This document shows, one piece after another, positions 48,641 through 59,579 of a DNA stretch of 64,000 nt. The stretch is taken from NCBI GenBank assembly GCA_949130495.1, contig OX422218.1, positions 41,610,651 through 41,674,650 of the forward strand, read 5' to 3'. Every line of letters begins with the position of its first letter. Within the stretch, counting starts at the first letter, position 1. Origin of the DNA: Sambucus nigra (Eukaryota; Streptophyta; Magnoliopsida; Dipsacales; Adoxaceae). The position numbers and the translations under genes are program-made. Below the pieces are notes generated by a model. The model ran no database searches, was not told the origin of the DNA, and saw only the letters and a list, made by a program, of their open reading frames with translations.

Positions 48641-50462
48641 ATCAACGATTGGAATTGGGAGCCTGGATTGGAGCGAAAAATTTATCATCCGTGCCTAAAA
48701 ATCCGCCCGTTGATACTCTGGTTCATTTTGAACTTACTGAGACTTCGTTTAATTATGTTTTATCATTATTGTATTTTATCGTCATTTTGTTTATTCATAA
48801 ATTTTTTATGGATAACTAAATAAATATTTGAAGAACTAATTATTATTGAAAAATTGGATATGTAAAGTGTATGAAGGGTATTATGATTATTCTTAATTTA
48901 TAGGTTAATTCAGATTAAGATTGTAAGGATCTCAATCTACAATGTTTTAATCGAAGTATTTGTCCTGAAGACCTGTACAAAAATTAAGCAAACACCAAAT
49001 ATAATGTAGTTTAGAAAGTCGGTATTTCTCACATCTACAGGGAAATAAAGGGGTAATTGCTTTAAAAGATATACCGACTTAAAGTGCTAGGAATAGTAGC
49101 TCACGGTCCAATTATGTATTATTTTACAGATTGTCAACATGTGTTCTTCTCGTAATTGGGGTCATTAGTTATAAAATTACTAACTCTTAACCCTATACAA
49201 TTATATTTGTGCTTTGGTTTACATCTCATTTAAACTTAAGGTCATCTCTTTTATATTCAGTACTTTTTCAACTTACTGTGATTAATACATTTTTTGAATT
49301 GTTTCATTTGAATGTGTTTTTAAGCTAGCTAAAGTTCGATTCAGATTAGTTTAGTCGTTAAATTGTTGATTTGCTCTGCTATGCTATGTTTCGGAAAATT
49401 TAAAATTTTCTATAGTTAATTGTCAATGAGATTAGTTTGCTTCCCTTGCATATCTCTTTTTGAACATGATCTTAAGTTTCTAATGCTTTGAATGCTAATT
49501 TGTTTTTAGTTTATGCTTGATCTCCATGTCCTATAATTAGAATGACATTATTCTATTTTTTTTATGCAAATGTGTTGAGTTTTGAATGTGATTAGTTTTC
49601 TTTGTTTATCCAAATGTGTTTAGTTTTGGGTGGTTTTTTGATTTGTTTTGTGTTTATACACGTATTTTAGCTTACTATAATATTGTTTCAACATGTTGAA
49701 ACCTATTATAGCAAGTATGATGCTTTTTTATATACGACTGTTGAAAACATATTTGTAATTTCAATATACATGCTTCTGATCTGTATGTATGAATTTATTC
49801 GTATAAAAAAAGTTGATCCAGTTTGTAACAAGGATTGGTACCTCTTGTCAACAGAACTCAGGGTGCAAATGTGATACTCTCATCTTTGTCCCATTATTCT
49901 CATCTTTCAATCATTCTTATTTGTACTTTTAGTATCTCTTATTATTGGATTAAATATTATTTGTACTTGTGTCTTGGTGCTTTAGGTATTGATTTCCATC
50001 AATGTCTTGGTGTTTTAGGTGTTTTAGGTATTCTCTGTTGGATTTAAATAATTCGTTTCACATTGTTTAATATTAATTGGTACTCATGCTATCTTTGGAC
50101 TCCACCAGACAAATTCTATTTTTGAGAAATTAGGATAGATTCTAAGGAATTTATGTCACTTGCTTCTCTTCAATTGCAAGTCTTACTTCTTGGTTAAAGG
50201 GATCAAATGGGAAACGTGTGTGTACTAAGGACGTGTGTTACAGACACGAAAAATAGCTACTGTTTCAATTGCTTAATCAGACTGTCAACAACTACTGTTC
50301 AAATTTCTTCGATCGAGGCACTTCCACATATCATCAAACAAAACTTGTTTTATATTATTTTCTTTCATGTTCTTTATTATAGAATATATGGTCTTGTTAT
50401 CGCATATCTATGTGTAAATAAAATGAGTTTCTTTTGTTTAAAATTAGACGGATAAAAGTTGG
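48641..50462 (+). other. CACTA left region, non-coding
   Basis: AT-rich sequence between the terminus and the transposase start. Small open frames without motifs. Probably leader and intron of the transposase gene. Confidence 0.45.
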
Positions 50463-51119
50463 ATGGACGAAAATAATCGATTTTGTGAGAAGTATGTGAT
50501 GGGAGTTAGATTATTCATTCGGTATGCGAATAATCATATGGGGCAAAAAAATGAAACTAGATGTCCGTGTTGCGATTGTTGGAATATTGATGTTAGAAAC
50601 ATTGATGAAGTGGACGTTCACTTATTTTTTAAAGGTTTTTGCGCAAATTATACTCAATGGAAATATCATGGGGAATGCTCTGAACACTTGGTGTATGGCA
50701 GTGAAAATGCTGGTGTAGATGGTGATGATGTCGATGAAGAGATAACGGACACCGAAGAGGATAATGGTGACGAAATGCATGATATGTTAGAAGACATGGG
50801 TATAGGAACATTCATAGATACTAGTGGTCCAGCTGATTCGTCTCATGGTGATTCTCCCATAGATGTTGATGGTGGGGAGAGGAAAAGCTTTGAAACATTA
50901 TTGAGCGAAGCTAAACGTGAACTTTACCCCAATTGTAAAAAATTATTGTCAAGCTTCTAATTAATCATTGGAGTGATAAATCACCGGAGTTATAAATAAC
51001 TCAACATGTTGCTCGATCTATTGAAAGAAGCTTTTTCGGATGGCGAGACCCTTTCCAAAGACATATTATGAGGCGAAAAACATTTGAGTGATTTGGGATT
51101 AGGATATGTGTCAATTCTC
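50463..51119 (+). pseudogene. TNP2-type transposase, N-terminal fragment
   Basis: The open part is 165 codons from ATG 50463 to 50960. It starts with the transposase-associated domain: a conserved YVMGVRLFIRYA helix, cysteine pairs in CPCCDCWN, then DEVDVHLFFKGFCANYTQWKYHGE, followed by an acidic linker. After the TAA at about 50958 homology continues in broken frames (NMLLDLLKEAF, LSDLGLGY) to 51119. The catalytic transposase domain is missing because the LINE begins there. Confidence 0.82.
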
Positions 51120-51550
51120 AACTCAACTCAACTCAACAAAGCCTTTTACCAATTTTTTGGGGTCGGCTACATGAATCCTATTTTTCCATTCCATTTTGTC
51201 CAGTACAATATCTTCGGTTAAACCACATGACATCTTGTCCTTTTTTTATAATATCCCACCAAGTCAATTTAGTCCTACCTCCACCCCTTGTGTTACCATC
51301 AATACTAACTAAATCACTCTTTCTTAGAGGAGCATCCATCGGTCTATGATTCACATGTACAAACCATCTAAGTCAATTTTCTCTCAATTTATCTTCTATA
51401 AGAGCTAGTTTTATCGTTTCACAAATTTGTTCATTTTTAATTTTATCCTTTCGAGTTTTACCATAAATCCATCTTAGCAGTTGCATCTCCGACACACTTA
51501 TTTTCTCGATATTTTGTTTCTTGGTTACCCAACACTCTCTCCCATATAAC
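51120..51550 (-). mobile_element. RTE-type LINE, 3' part
   Basis: On the minus strand the element ends GGATTCATGTAGCCGACCCC, AAGGCTTTG and three to four TTGAG repeats (51120-51138), the typical 3' end of plant RTE LINEs. The coding frame includes YGRECWVTKKQ and LLRWIYGKTRKDKIKNE, the C-terminal end of the RTE polyprotein. Interrupted at 51550 by solo LTR F; continues at 54408. Confidence 0.88.
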
Positions 51551-54402
51551 TGTGACAACCCGCAATCCGAGATAAGGGGTGGCCAGCCCGATACTCAAAC
51601 GTAATAGGAATCATGGATGGATATCATTCTCAGCATCACAAATATGAACTGAGTATACGGGAAAACCACCCAATAAATCAGAAAACGGGTTGCCAAAAAG
51701 TGTAAAATTTTAAAAATGCGGTTATGAAAATTTAAACTAAACAACCCAATCTGACAAGCAAGTGGAATTCCAAAAGAATATATATAATACCACTAAAACG
51801 AATGTATACAAATGGACCGAATAAGCTGTCGGTCCACAGCTACATATAATGAAGTACAACAATTTAAATATCTTACATAGTACATTCATTAAGCAAGTAC
51901 CAAAGTTTGGGCCACACGCCCGAGTGAAAAGACCCGATCATATCTAGAGTAACAAGAATGAAAGCGTCTACTACAACGTCCTGTAATAACCCGCAAAATC
52001 TTACAGCTCGTCAAAAGTGAAGGAAACTTGGGAAAGTCAAGTCGGGCGTCCTTGCGGTGGAGCACCTGAGCGGATACAATCATATATATACAACAAGGAA
52101 AGTAAACCGGTCAGGGCCGGGTTCTATATGATCACCAGAAGAATAAAAAGCATGATGGATATGAATAGTTATACATGAATGATAAGGATGATAATATGAC
52201 ATGCTATCTACAATTACAAACAAGAATTGAAAGTAAAGCACTTTAACTTAAAACCCTTCCTCATTAATACAATTTCCATTTCCTTTTGACATTCCTTATT
52301 AGGAATAAAACAATTTATTCGGTTTAATCAAAAAGTTAAAATTTCTTTTCATTAATTAAAACTTCCCATTTTATCTTTCCATTCCTTATTAGGAATACCA
52401 TTTACATTAGGTACTATTTATGGTACACATATCATTCATGTGCTCTTTATGGCACATATCATACGCTCTTTGTGGCGTTTATCAACCATCAAGTCCAACT
52501 TGATGAAAATATAGTTATATTCATATACATATAACGATATCTAAGACCGCCCGTCCGTGTTTCCCCACTGTGCGCGCCCCTAAATAACCATCATCTTCAA
52601 GGGCCTAACATAAGACAACCTGGGCACCTATCGAAATCCGTCGGGAAGCGGCCATGTGCCTGCGGGATAGTCAAGACCACACCCGGAATCTCCTACCCAT
52701 CGCAAAAAAATATACAACAATAAATGCTCACATGGCCTAGGACTATATCCGCCCTACATTCATTAGCCAGGTGGCTTCACCTATGCGCGCGAACTTCCCT
52801 TATGATGGTATTTAGAGAGGTGTGTATCAGTAAATTAACATTTACATTTTAAGTCTCATTACCATATACAATTTTATTACCAATTTCCATTACCATTAAT
52901 CATGTGATTGGTTCTTTTTATTTAAACCTAACATCATTAAACAACGGGGTTCATTTTAGTTGAACCTATCATCTTTAAACACCTATGGGTTCATTTTATG
53001 CGAACATAATTCCCATCGAATTTTATCATTTATTCCTCAAATTACAAATCCCGACTAAGTCTCCAAATGATCATTATGATCCTACAAATCTCCCAGGTTT
53101 ATATAAGTTCGATAAGCCCTTTAAGTCTCCATGTTAGGGCATTTAACTTCCTAACTTCTAAAAGTTTGAATAAAAGAAGTAATGCCTTAACATTAATTTA
53201 AACCTCCCCGAAAGAAACCCCAGATGAACCCATTTCTAGTCTAGGGTAACGACCAAACTCCATAACTACTCTAGGACTCTAAGTTTACTTCCTTAAAGAA
53301 GTTTTCTATGTCCTAATCCTAAAGAATAAGGGGGAAAATTAAAAGGAAGAAGACCCCAAAACTACTAGAACCGAATCGATTCGCCCTAAGGGTCGAATCG
53401 ATTCGCCATAGCGAATCGATTCTCTCTGAAAGCGAATCAGTTCGGACAACAAAATTGAGTTTCTGCAAATGCCGAATCGATTCGGTCTTAACCCGAATCG
53501 ATTCGGATACCTAGACCTGGGATTCTGCATCTATGCGAATCGATTCGCCCAAGGGGCCGAATCGATTCGCCCCTGCGGAATAGCCAAGTTTGGCTATGGA
53601 GTTCTAAACTCCAAAATTTCCTTAAACCCAAAACCAACCCAAACCAAGATCATCTATCACCACCAATACATAATAAGGGCCTCTAACTACCATTATATAC
53701 AAAAATTATCATCCAAATTCATCTCCAAGGGTTAGTACCCAATATTTCAACAAAACCCTAACATTTCTAAATCATAACTATCAATGAAATTTATTCTACT
53801 TAAATCACAAGATTGCTAGTAGATTACTTGCCTCAAGTGTAAGAATCTGATTTGATGAAGAAGGACGCAACAAATCCTAGCTTGAATCTCCAAATCTCTC
53901 TCTTTCTCCCAAGTTGTCTTCCTCTCTCTTTCTCTCAATTGTGTAAAATGGAAGAATGGGAATAGGGGTGGGAAATAAAACGGGGCTTAAGTCCCAAAAT
54001 CCCACTTAAGTGACTAATACGCGATAAAAATAATACGCGACTACACTATATAAACCAAAACCAGTCAAAAGTGCCCAAAATGCCAAAATACAACATGGCA
54101 CTTATTTTGACTGTCTCGCACCTACCGAGACTAACTACACCCTCCAATTTATCATTTGCAAATTTTATAACTCATTTTACTTCCGGTTTCATATTAAACC
54201 AAGTTGTCATTTTCTATCTTATGACACCATAAATCACCTCATGGATATTTTTACCTACACATCAGGTAATCGTACAACATTTCCGTAAATATTCAGCTTT
54301 TCAGATTAAATTAATATTTACTCAACATCTATCATTTTATAGTTAATTACTACGCATAGTAAATAAATATAAAATAGGCTATCAGAAGAGAGGGTTATTA
54401 CA
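51551..54402 (-). mobile_element. Solo LTR F (2852 bp), related to LTR B
   Basis: Ends TGTGACAACCC and GGTTATTACA on the plus strand, with perfect ATAAC duplications at 51546-51550 and 54403-54407. No internal region or second LTR. On the minus strand its landmarks match the other LTRs: donor-like TTGAG|GCAAGT (53831-53830), palindrome cluster (53368-53575), acceptor-like GCTCAG|GTG with the exon side from 52065, then 515 bp to the LTR end. Confidence 0.93.
53368..53575. repeat. CGAATCGATTCG palindrome cluster, LTR F
   Basis: Eight copies of CGAATCGATTCG or close variants (near 53372, 53394, 53412, 53431, 53472, 53494, 53537, 53558), many flanked by G/C so that the palindrome extends to 14 bp. 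Spacers are unrelated. It occupies the same LTR zone as the GATCGATC and GTCGAC clusters of the other families. Confidence 0.93.
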
Positions 54403-54407
54403 ATAAC

Positions 54408-55400
54408 ATGACGACTCTAATGGTCGTCCTATAAAATTTTCCTTTTAACTTCAAAGGTATACGCCTATCACACAAAATGCCGGCAGCACTTCTCCACTTA
54501 ACTCAGACTACTCTTATCCTATGAGTAACATCATTACTAATATCTCCATCTTTTTGGATAATCTATCCTAAATAGCGAAAATGATAATTTTTAGGTATCT
54601 CTTGACCCTCCAATTTCACGACATCTCCATTTGTCATCCTATTACTACTAAAACTGCACTCCGCATATTCTATTTTAGTTCTGCTTATTTTAAATCCTCT
54701 TGTTTCTAAAATTTCTCTCCATAATTCCAACCTACCATTAATCCCCGTCTTAGTCTCATCCACGGAAAACATATCATCTGTAAATAGCATACACCATGGC
54801 ACATCATCTTGTATTTTTCCAGTCAACTCATCCATAACAAGAGCAAAGAGATAATGACTTAATGTTGAACCTTAGTGTAGACCTACCATAATTGAAAATT
54901 CAATACTTTCTCTAACTGATGTTCTTACTGTAGTCATCGCACCATCATGCATATCCTTGATCACATCAATATATCTGCGAGTCACTCATCTTTTATGTAG
55001 AACCCACCACATTATATCTCTAGGTATCCTATCATGCGCCTTATCCAAATCTAGAAAAATCATATGAAGTTCCTTATTTTTCTCCCTATACCTATCCATT
55101 AATCGCCTCAATAAATAGATTGCTTCCATTATTGACCTCCGAGGCACAAACCCAAATTGATTCGCAGATACTGTTGTCTTCAATCTCAATCTATATTCAA
55201 TCACTATCTCCCAAAGTTTCATTATATGACTCATTAACTTAATACCACGATAATTTGAACAACTTTGTATGTACCCTTTATTTTTATAAATAGGTACTAA
55301 AACACTTTTTCTCCATTCATCGGTCATCATATTAGTAATTAAAATTCTATTAAATAATTTTGTATGCCATGATACTCCATCCTCCCTAAGCACTTCCAAA
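54408..55400 (-). mobile_element. RTE-type LINE, reverse transcriptase part, 5'-truncated
   Basis: Minus-strand frames 55399-54986 and 54835-54563 contain reverse transcriptase blocks: SNYRGIKLMSHIMKLWE, ANQFGFVPRRSIMEAI and MIFLDLDKAHDRIPR (RT motif A region), then CMLFTDDMFSVDET, where the catalytic Y/F-A-D-D reads FTDD. Frames are broken between them. The truncated 5' end abuts the P450 fragment at about 55400. With 51120-51550 the element is about 1.4 kb. Confidence 0.9.
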
Positions 55401-55404
55401 CCTC

Positions 55405-55848
55405 AATGGTGATAAAAGAAAGTTTAAGGCTACACCCAGTAATGCCATTGTTAATTCCTCGCGAGTCTATGGAGGACATTATGGTTGATGGATATTACAT
55501 ATCGAAAAAATCTCGGATAATTGTAAATTCTTGGGCATTAGGATGAGACCCTAATGTGTGGTCGGAAAATATCGAAGATTTTTTGCCTGAGAGGTTTGTT
55601 GGTAGAGATATAGACCTCAGAGGATATGATTTTGAGCTTATACCATTTGGATCGGGTCAAAGAGGTTTTCATGGAATGCATGTGGGTTAATTAATATTAT
55701 ATTAGTGGTGGAACAGTTAGTACACTGCTTTGATTGGGAGCTACCTAATGACATGTTATATAGTGACTTGGATATGGATGAAATAGGTGGCCATTTATCT
55801 ATACCAATAGCTAAGAACTTACTTGCAGTGCCCGTTGATCGGAGATGA
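55405..55848 (+). pseudogene. Cytochrome P450 copy 2, 3' fragment of exon 2
   Basis: Starts inside exon 2 at the VIKES K-helix and matches 25763-26207 closely. Here KESLRLHP is intact (copy 1 has a stop), but TGA replaces the arginine codon in ALGRDPNVW, a one-base indel follows the heme loop, and the heme-ligand cysteine is lost: the loop reads GQRGFHG. The 5' part of the gene is replaced by the LINE. It cannot encode a P450. Confidence 0.9.
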
Positions 55849-57380
55849 GAAAATCATTGCAAAATACTTTCAACATCATTTGCCTAATGTTACACATTGG
55901 CATGCTTATGGTGCAATGTAACCAATTGGGTTACAATAAACTTTGGTTGAATAATATATTTTCCATATATGTAAATGGCTGTAAAATGTTCCCAACCTCA
56001 TACGCTTAATTTTGCACAATGGCTTTGCTTGTGGAACAATATAACAAATTCGAACAAAATAATATTTGGTAGAAGACATAAATTTTCCATACGACCCTAA
56101 AATTCTTTAATTTATTTTGAGGCACTAGTATGAACGTTGGATTGAGCTCATCTACAGTCACTGCATGGTGAAGTCAACCTTTGAGCAATTCATTTTGTAT
56201 CGTGATCCTTAGGATTATAAATTTGTTATTCCAATGCAATGATTGCATATGAGCTTGTTTCTTTATTGAATATTATGAATATGTTTTGGTTCTTGAAGTA
56301 AGAATAATGTTGATGTGCCACATGTCCTCTCATTTTATGCATATATTGAAGATGTGCTTTATCATTTATGTTGTTTAAAAATAATGTTCATAATATTTTC
56401 ATTTAATGTATGAATGCAATGTGTTATCAAGGCCGACCTCGAGGGTAGTAGCAGATTTATGGTTTTGTTAGGAGATCAAGTACCCACCTAATGATTTGGC
56501 AAAAAATACATAGTTAAAATTTGGAGGCTAACTTCGTATAACCGCTTCATTCTATTGAACACACAACACACTAAAAGCAGTGAAAATATTTGCGCTCTCT
56601 CTCATTCCCTGCTCAAAACCAATTTGTGGCAACACTTATAAATTTCCTTTACTCTCTGTCTCCCTCCTTGTTACAACAATGGTTCGTTAAATGTGAATTT
56701 TAATTTTCAATATTATATTCAGGGTTTGATTTCGCGATATGGTTTGATTTTTTTGTTTAGGGTTTTGAAACCTTTGGTTCGTGGATAGATAATTTTCTGT
56801 TTGTGGTGTCTTGTTATGGTTAGTTTCATTGATGTATTTTTCTTAAATCATAATATTCTAATTTAATTCAATGTTTGAATGTATAGGGGCCTAAATTTGT
56901 CAAAATGCCTAAATTTCACTAAAAGAATTTAAACGTGTTTTATTTTTCTTACTTTAAACATTACCCCAATTTTTTTAAGGTTTTACAACCCTTGCATGTG
57001 AGTTGAGAATTCATGATGTTGTGGTTGTGTATTTTGAGGTGTTTTACTTGATTCTCCTATTCAACTCAATTTGAATTTGACTATAAGAATTTACAATTCT
57101 TGATTTTTTAATGCATAATTGGCTAAAATTTCCAATACGTTGATTGATATTCATAAATGATAACAACCCCCAAAAAATTACCTTGGAGGCTCTTGCCTCC
57201 AAACATATGGTGCTTGTATATAATTCTTTTGGATGCATTTATTCAAAATCCCCACCCAAAAATTAATGCAAGATGGTGAGTCGGCTACCTAAAACTCCCG
57301 TATTTTGACAATTTTTTGGTCCCTATCTTCTTTGAAAAAATTGTAATTACCACTATTTTTACAAAATCATTCAAAAAGGG
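55849..57380. other. P450 downstream spacer, copy 2
   Basis: No gene. Matches 26208-27640 in order, including the hairpin TTGGAGGC-TCTT-GCCTCCAA at 57183-57202. Local indels only. Confidence 0.75.
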
Positions 57381-57480
57381 TGAGACATTTACATCACTCG
57401 TATATGTATGTGTGTACCTACAAGAAAGAAAGTATATATTTTAACATCAAATTATTGCATGAATTAATCACTCGTATATG

Positions 57481-57483
<3 letters not shown>

Positions 57484-57567
<84 letters not shown>
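57484..57567. repeat. (TG)n(TA)n microsatellite
   Basis: TG run then TA run; counterpart of 31425-31500 in the Helitron. Confidence 0.95.
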
Positions 57568-57570
<3 letters not shown>

Positions 57571-57589
57571 TCCCAAAATTCTAGGAAGT

Positions 57590-57965
57590 GTCAATTTTTT
57601 TTTTCTAAAATTGCCTTTTGATTTTATCCTCTATACGAACACACCAAATGAGATAAAAAGGTTACTGATGAAAAGATACATAACACCCATTTATCGAGAG
57701 CATTAAATACAATATCTCTTGTATATTCCAAATTCTTACTATACAAGAACATATTCCATTCTTGGGAAATTACATCTACGGGTGATAAAAAATTTCTAGT
57801 GAGATTTAAAGCCCATTGTTTATCATTAGGGAAATTGAACGTGGGTGTCGAGGGAGTATAAACTAGAACCTTGTCGATCAAGCCATCAAACATGACATTT
57901 ATAATCAAATCTGCAAGAAGTTTCATTTCCCGACCATTCAGAGAATAAAGTACTTTCCCGGGTTA
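57590..57965 (-). pseudogene. Host-like gene fragment shared with the Helitron
   Basis: Minus-strand frame, 100 codons from ATG 57926, also open upstream (VLYSLNGREMKLLADL). Contains NVMFDGLIDKVLVYTPSTPT and SQEWNMFLYSKNLEYTRDIV. It looks like a conserved plant protein exon, but I cannot name the gene. Only its end and the adjacent intron-like region (57410-57720) match Helitron sequence 31340-31660. The likely exon edge is near 57690. Possibly a remnant of a related Helitron. Confidence 0.5.
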
Positions 57966-58039
57966 CTGAAAATTTGAGAACAAAATGGAGAACCCATCAG
58001 CAGAGACATTTCTCGAAGGACGCATGAAGCTCTGATATT

Positions 58040-58400
58040 TTGGCTCAGAAAAAGAGAGTGCCTCTGAATATTAAAATGCCGGTGTACAGGTGGAATGATT
58101 TTTTAAAGAATGAGATGAAGGACAAGAAGTTGGTCCAAATGAAGAAAAATAAACACAATAGGGCAATAAAAACTTAATATCCATAGGTTGCGCTCCAAAT
58201 CTAATGAAGATTTGAATAATGAATGGTTGAGTAGGAAAAAGGAAGGTTCAGATGCTGGTAAACAACAAAATTGGGTCAACTTGTATTTTCATGCCCGACG
58301 GGACAAAGATAATAAATTCCCGCCGCACTTGGCCAAGACTTTGAAATCAATAGATGCCATTAGCAGTCAGTGGTTCAAGCCCTTATGATGACATCAAAAA
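58040..58400 (+). pseudogene. Degenerate coding remnant, unrecognised
   Basis: Two partial frames: one around KMPVYRWNDFLKNEMKDKK and, after stops, 58188-58388 (66 codons) with LNNEWLSRKKEGSD and WVNLYFHARRDKDNKFPPHL. The charged, codon-like composition suggests a former gene, perhaps of a transposon. No family recognised. Confidence 0.35.
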
Positions 58401-59339
58401 AATTTCCTTGGCCCTAATATTTGGAAATGACAGGGGGGGGGACAAGAGGTGTAGATCACATATGTTGAAAACAAAATTAAAACATATTGCATCTCTCATG
58501 GACAAGCTTTCTTCGATCAAGAATTGTATCTAGACCCAAGAGGAACATCATTCAAGGACCTTGTGGGATGTCCAGGAGATTAAAAGAAATATGGGAGTCT
58601 TGACGAATGATATCGGAAAACTTGTGTCTTATTTTACTTAAAAGTTTCAACCCCTATTTCCTTCTCAAGGTATTCGTTATCTTCATTCTCATGATTTCCC
58701 CCTTCCTCCCTCTGCAAGTTTCCCTATCCCCCTCTGCAAGTTTCCCCTTTCCAAATGCTGCCTACTTCAATATTCCCACTTCTCTATGCCTCCTTCTGTC
58801 ACAGGTCTTGGATCATCATCAACCACTCACGGTAGCTATGGCGAGCATCTATATTTCAAGGACCTGGCCAATTATAGAATTGTTAGCGTGTGCACACTCA
58901 TCTCTGTAGTTTTCAAAACTAAAGTACACGGCTGACCTTTATAGTAGGGTGAGGCTCAGGTGCTGGTTAAAATATATACAACGGCTGTGAAGGTGAACAT
59001 GTGTACGTTGACATCGTGAAAGGGAAAGAATAGAGGCATTATTCAAATTTCTTTATCACTTGGTCAGTTTATCTGTTGGTCAAGTTTTAATAATTTTTTT
59101 TTTCTTTGAGTTGTAATATTTTTTTTTTTTTTCAGTTGTAAGAATATTTTTTTTGTTTCAGCCGTAATAATATTGTTTTTTTTTGTTTATGTCGTAATAA
59201 TATCACTTGGCATGTTTGTTTGATTTAAAGTTAACTTGTGACATTTATGTAATCATATTAATTCCTTGTATGCAACATGACATTTGTTTTAACCTATTAA
59301 CAAAGGACTGAAATTTGAAGATTATTAAATGGATTTCTG
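58401..59339. other. Spacer without recognised gene
   Basis: Contains a T-rich imperfect repeat at 59090-59210 (TTCAGTTGTAAGAATATT, TTCAGCCGTAATAATATT, TATGTCGTAATAATAT; period about 35). A 58607-58909 open frame has no motif. Confidence 0.5.
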
Positions 59340-59349
59340 ACAATACAAA

Positions 59350-59515
59350 GAGTGGATGGGTAAGACTAACCGAATAGAAAAAAATCATGTCAAATGCATT
59401 CAAGAATTAGTTAAACACGCTTATAAAAATCTTAAAAGTGACAAGATTTTATGTTCATGCGCTCGTTGTATGTACGGAAAATATAAGTTATTAGAAGATA
59501 TTGACTTGCATTAAA
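59350..59515 (+). pseudogene. TNP2 transposase-associated domain fragment
   Basis: The frame reads MGKTNRIEKNHVKCIQELVKHAYK, then DKILCSCARC with the paired cysteines, and LLEDIDLH before a stop. The pattern fits the same N-terminal domain as 50463-50700 but from a different CACTA family. No terminus nearby. Confidence 0.5.
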
Positions 59516-59579
59516 TATAGTGGAGAATTTGTCAAGACTCTAAAATATTGACATAAAATATGTCAATATTTTATGTCGC

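Larger units (their letters stand above)
48078..51119 (+). mobile_element. CACTA (En/Spm) transposon, 3'-truncated
   Basis: The left terminus CACTTCAAGAAATAGTAG starts at 48078, close to the usual CACTACAAGAAA terminal repeat of plant CACTA elements. A CACTA...TAGTG palindrome lies near 48215. A TNP2-type gene begins at 50463. The right end is not found; at 51119 the element meets the RTE LINE. Confidence 0.75.

Noticed and set aside
48499..48819. 106-codon frame with a poly-proline run in the CACTA left region
   Set aside because: The proline run comes from the C homopolymer and the remainder has no recognisable domain; it lies where CACTA leaders are usually non-coding.
53368..53575. CRISPR-like array
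   Set aside because: Repeats are 12-14 bp, irregularly spaced and in a plant LTR; no leader or cas genes.
53339..53735. Frames rich in NRF/RIDS repeats over 53339-53735
   Set aside because: They translate the CGAATCGATTCG palindromes on either strand; a DNA-level repeat explains them.
51108..55410. Target-site duplication for the RTE LINE (TCAAT near 51114 and 55404)
   Set aside because: Five bases only, offset from the element ends, and the flanks belong to different sequences.
57380..57706. 108-codon frame with CVCVCV and IYIYIY runs
   Set aside because: Translation of the TG/TA microsatellite. The same applies to frames at 5005-5385 and 13426-13614.
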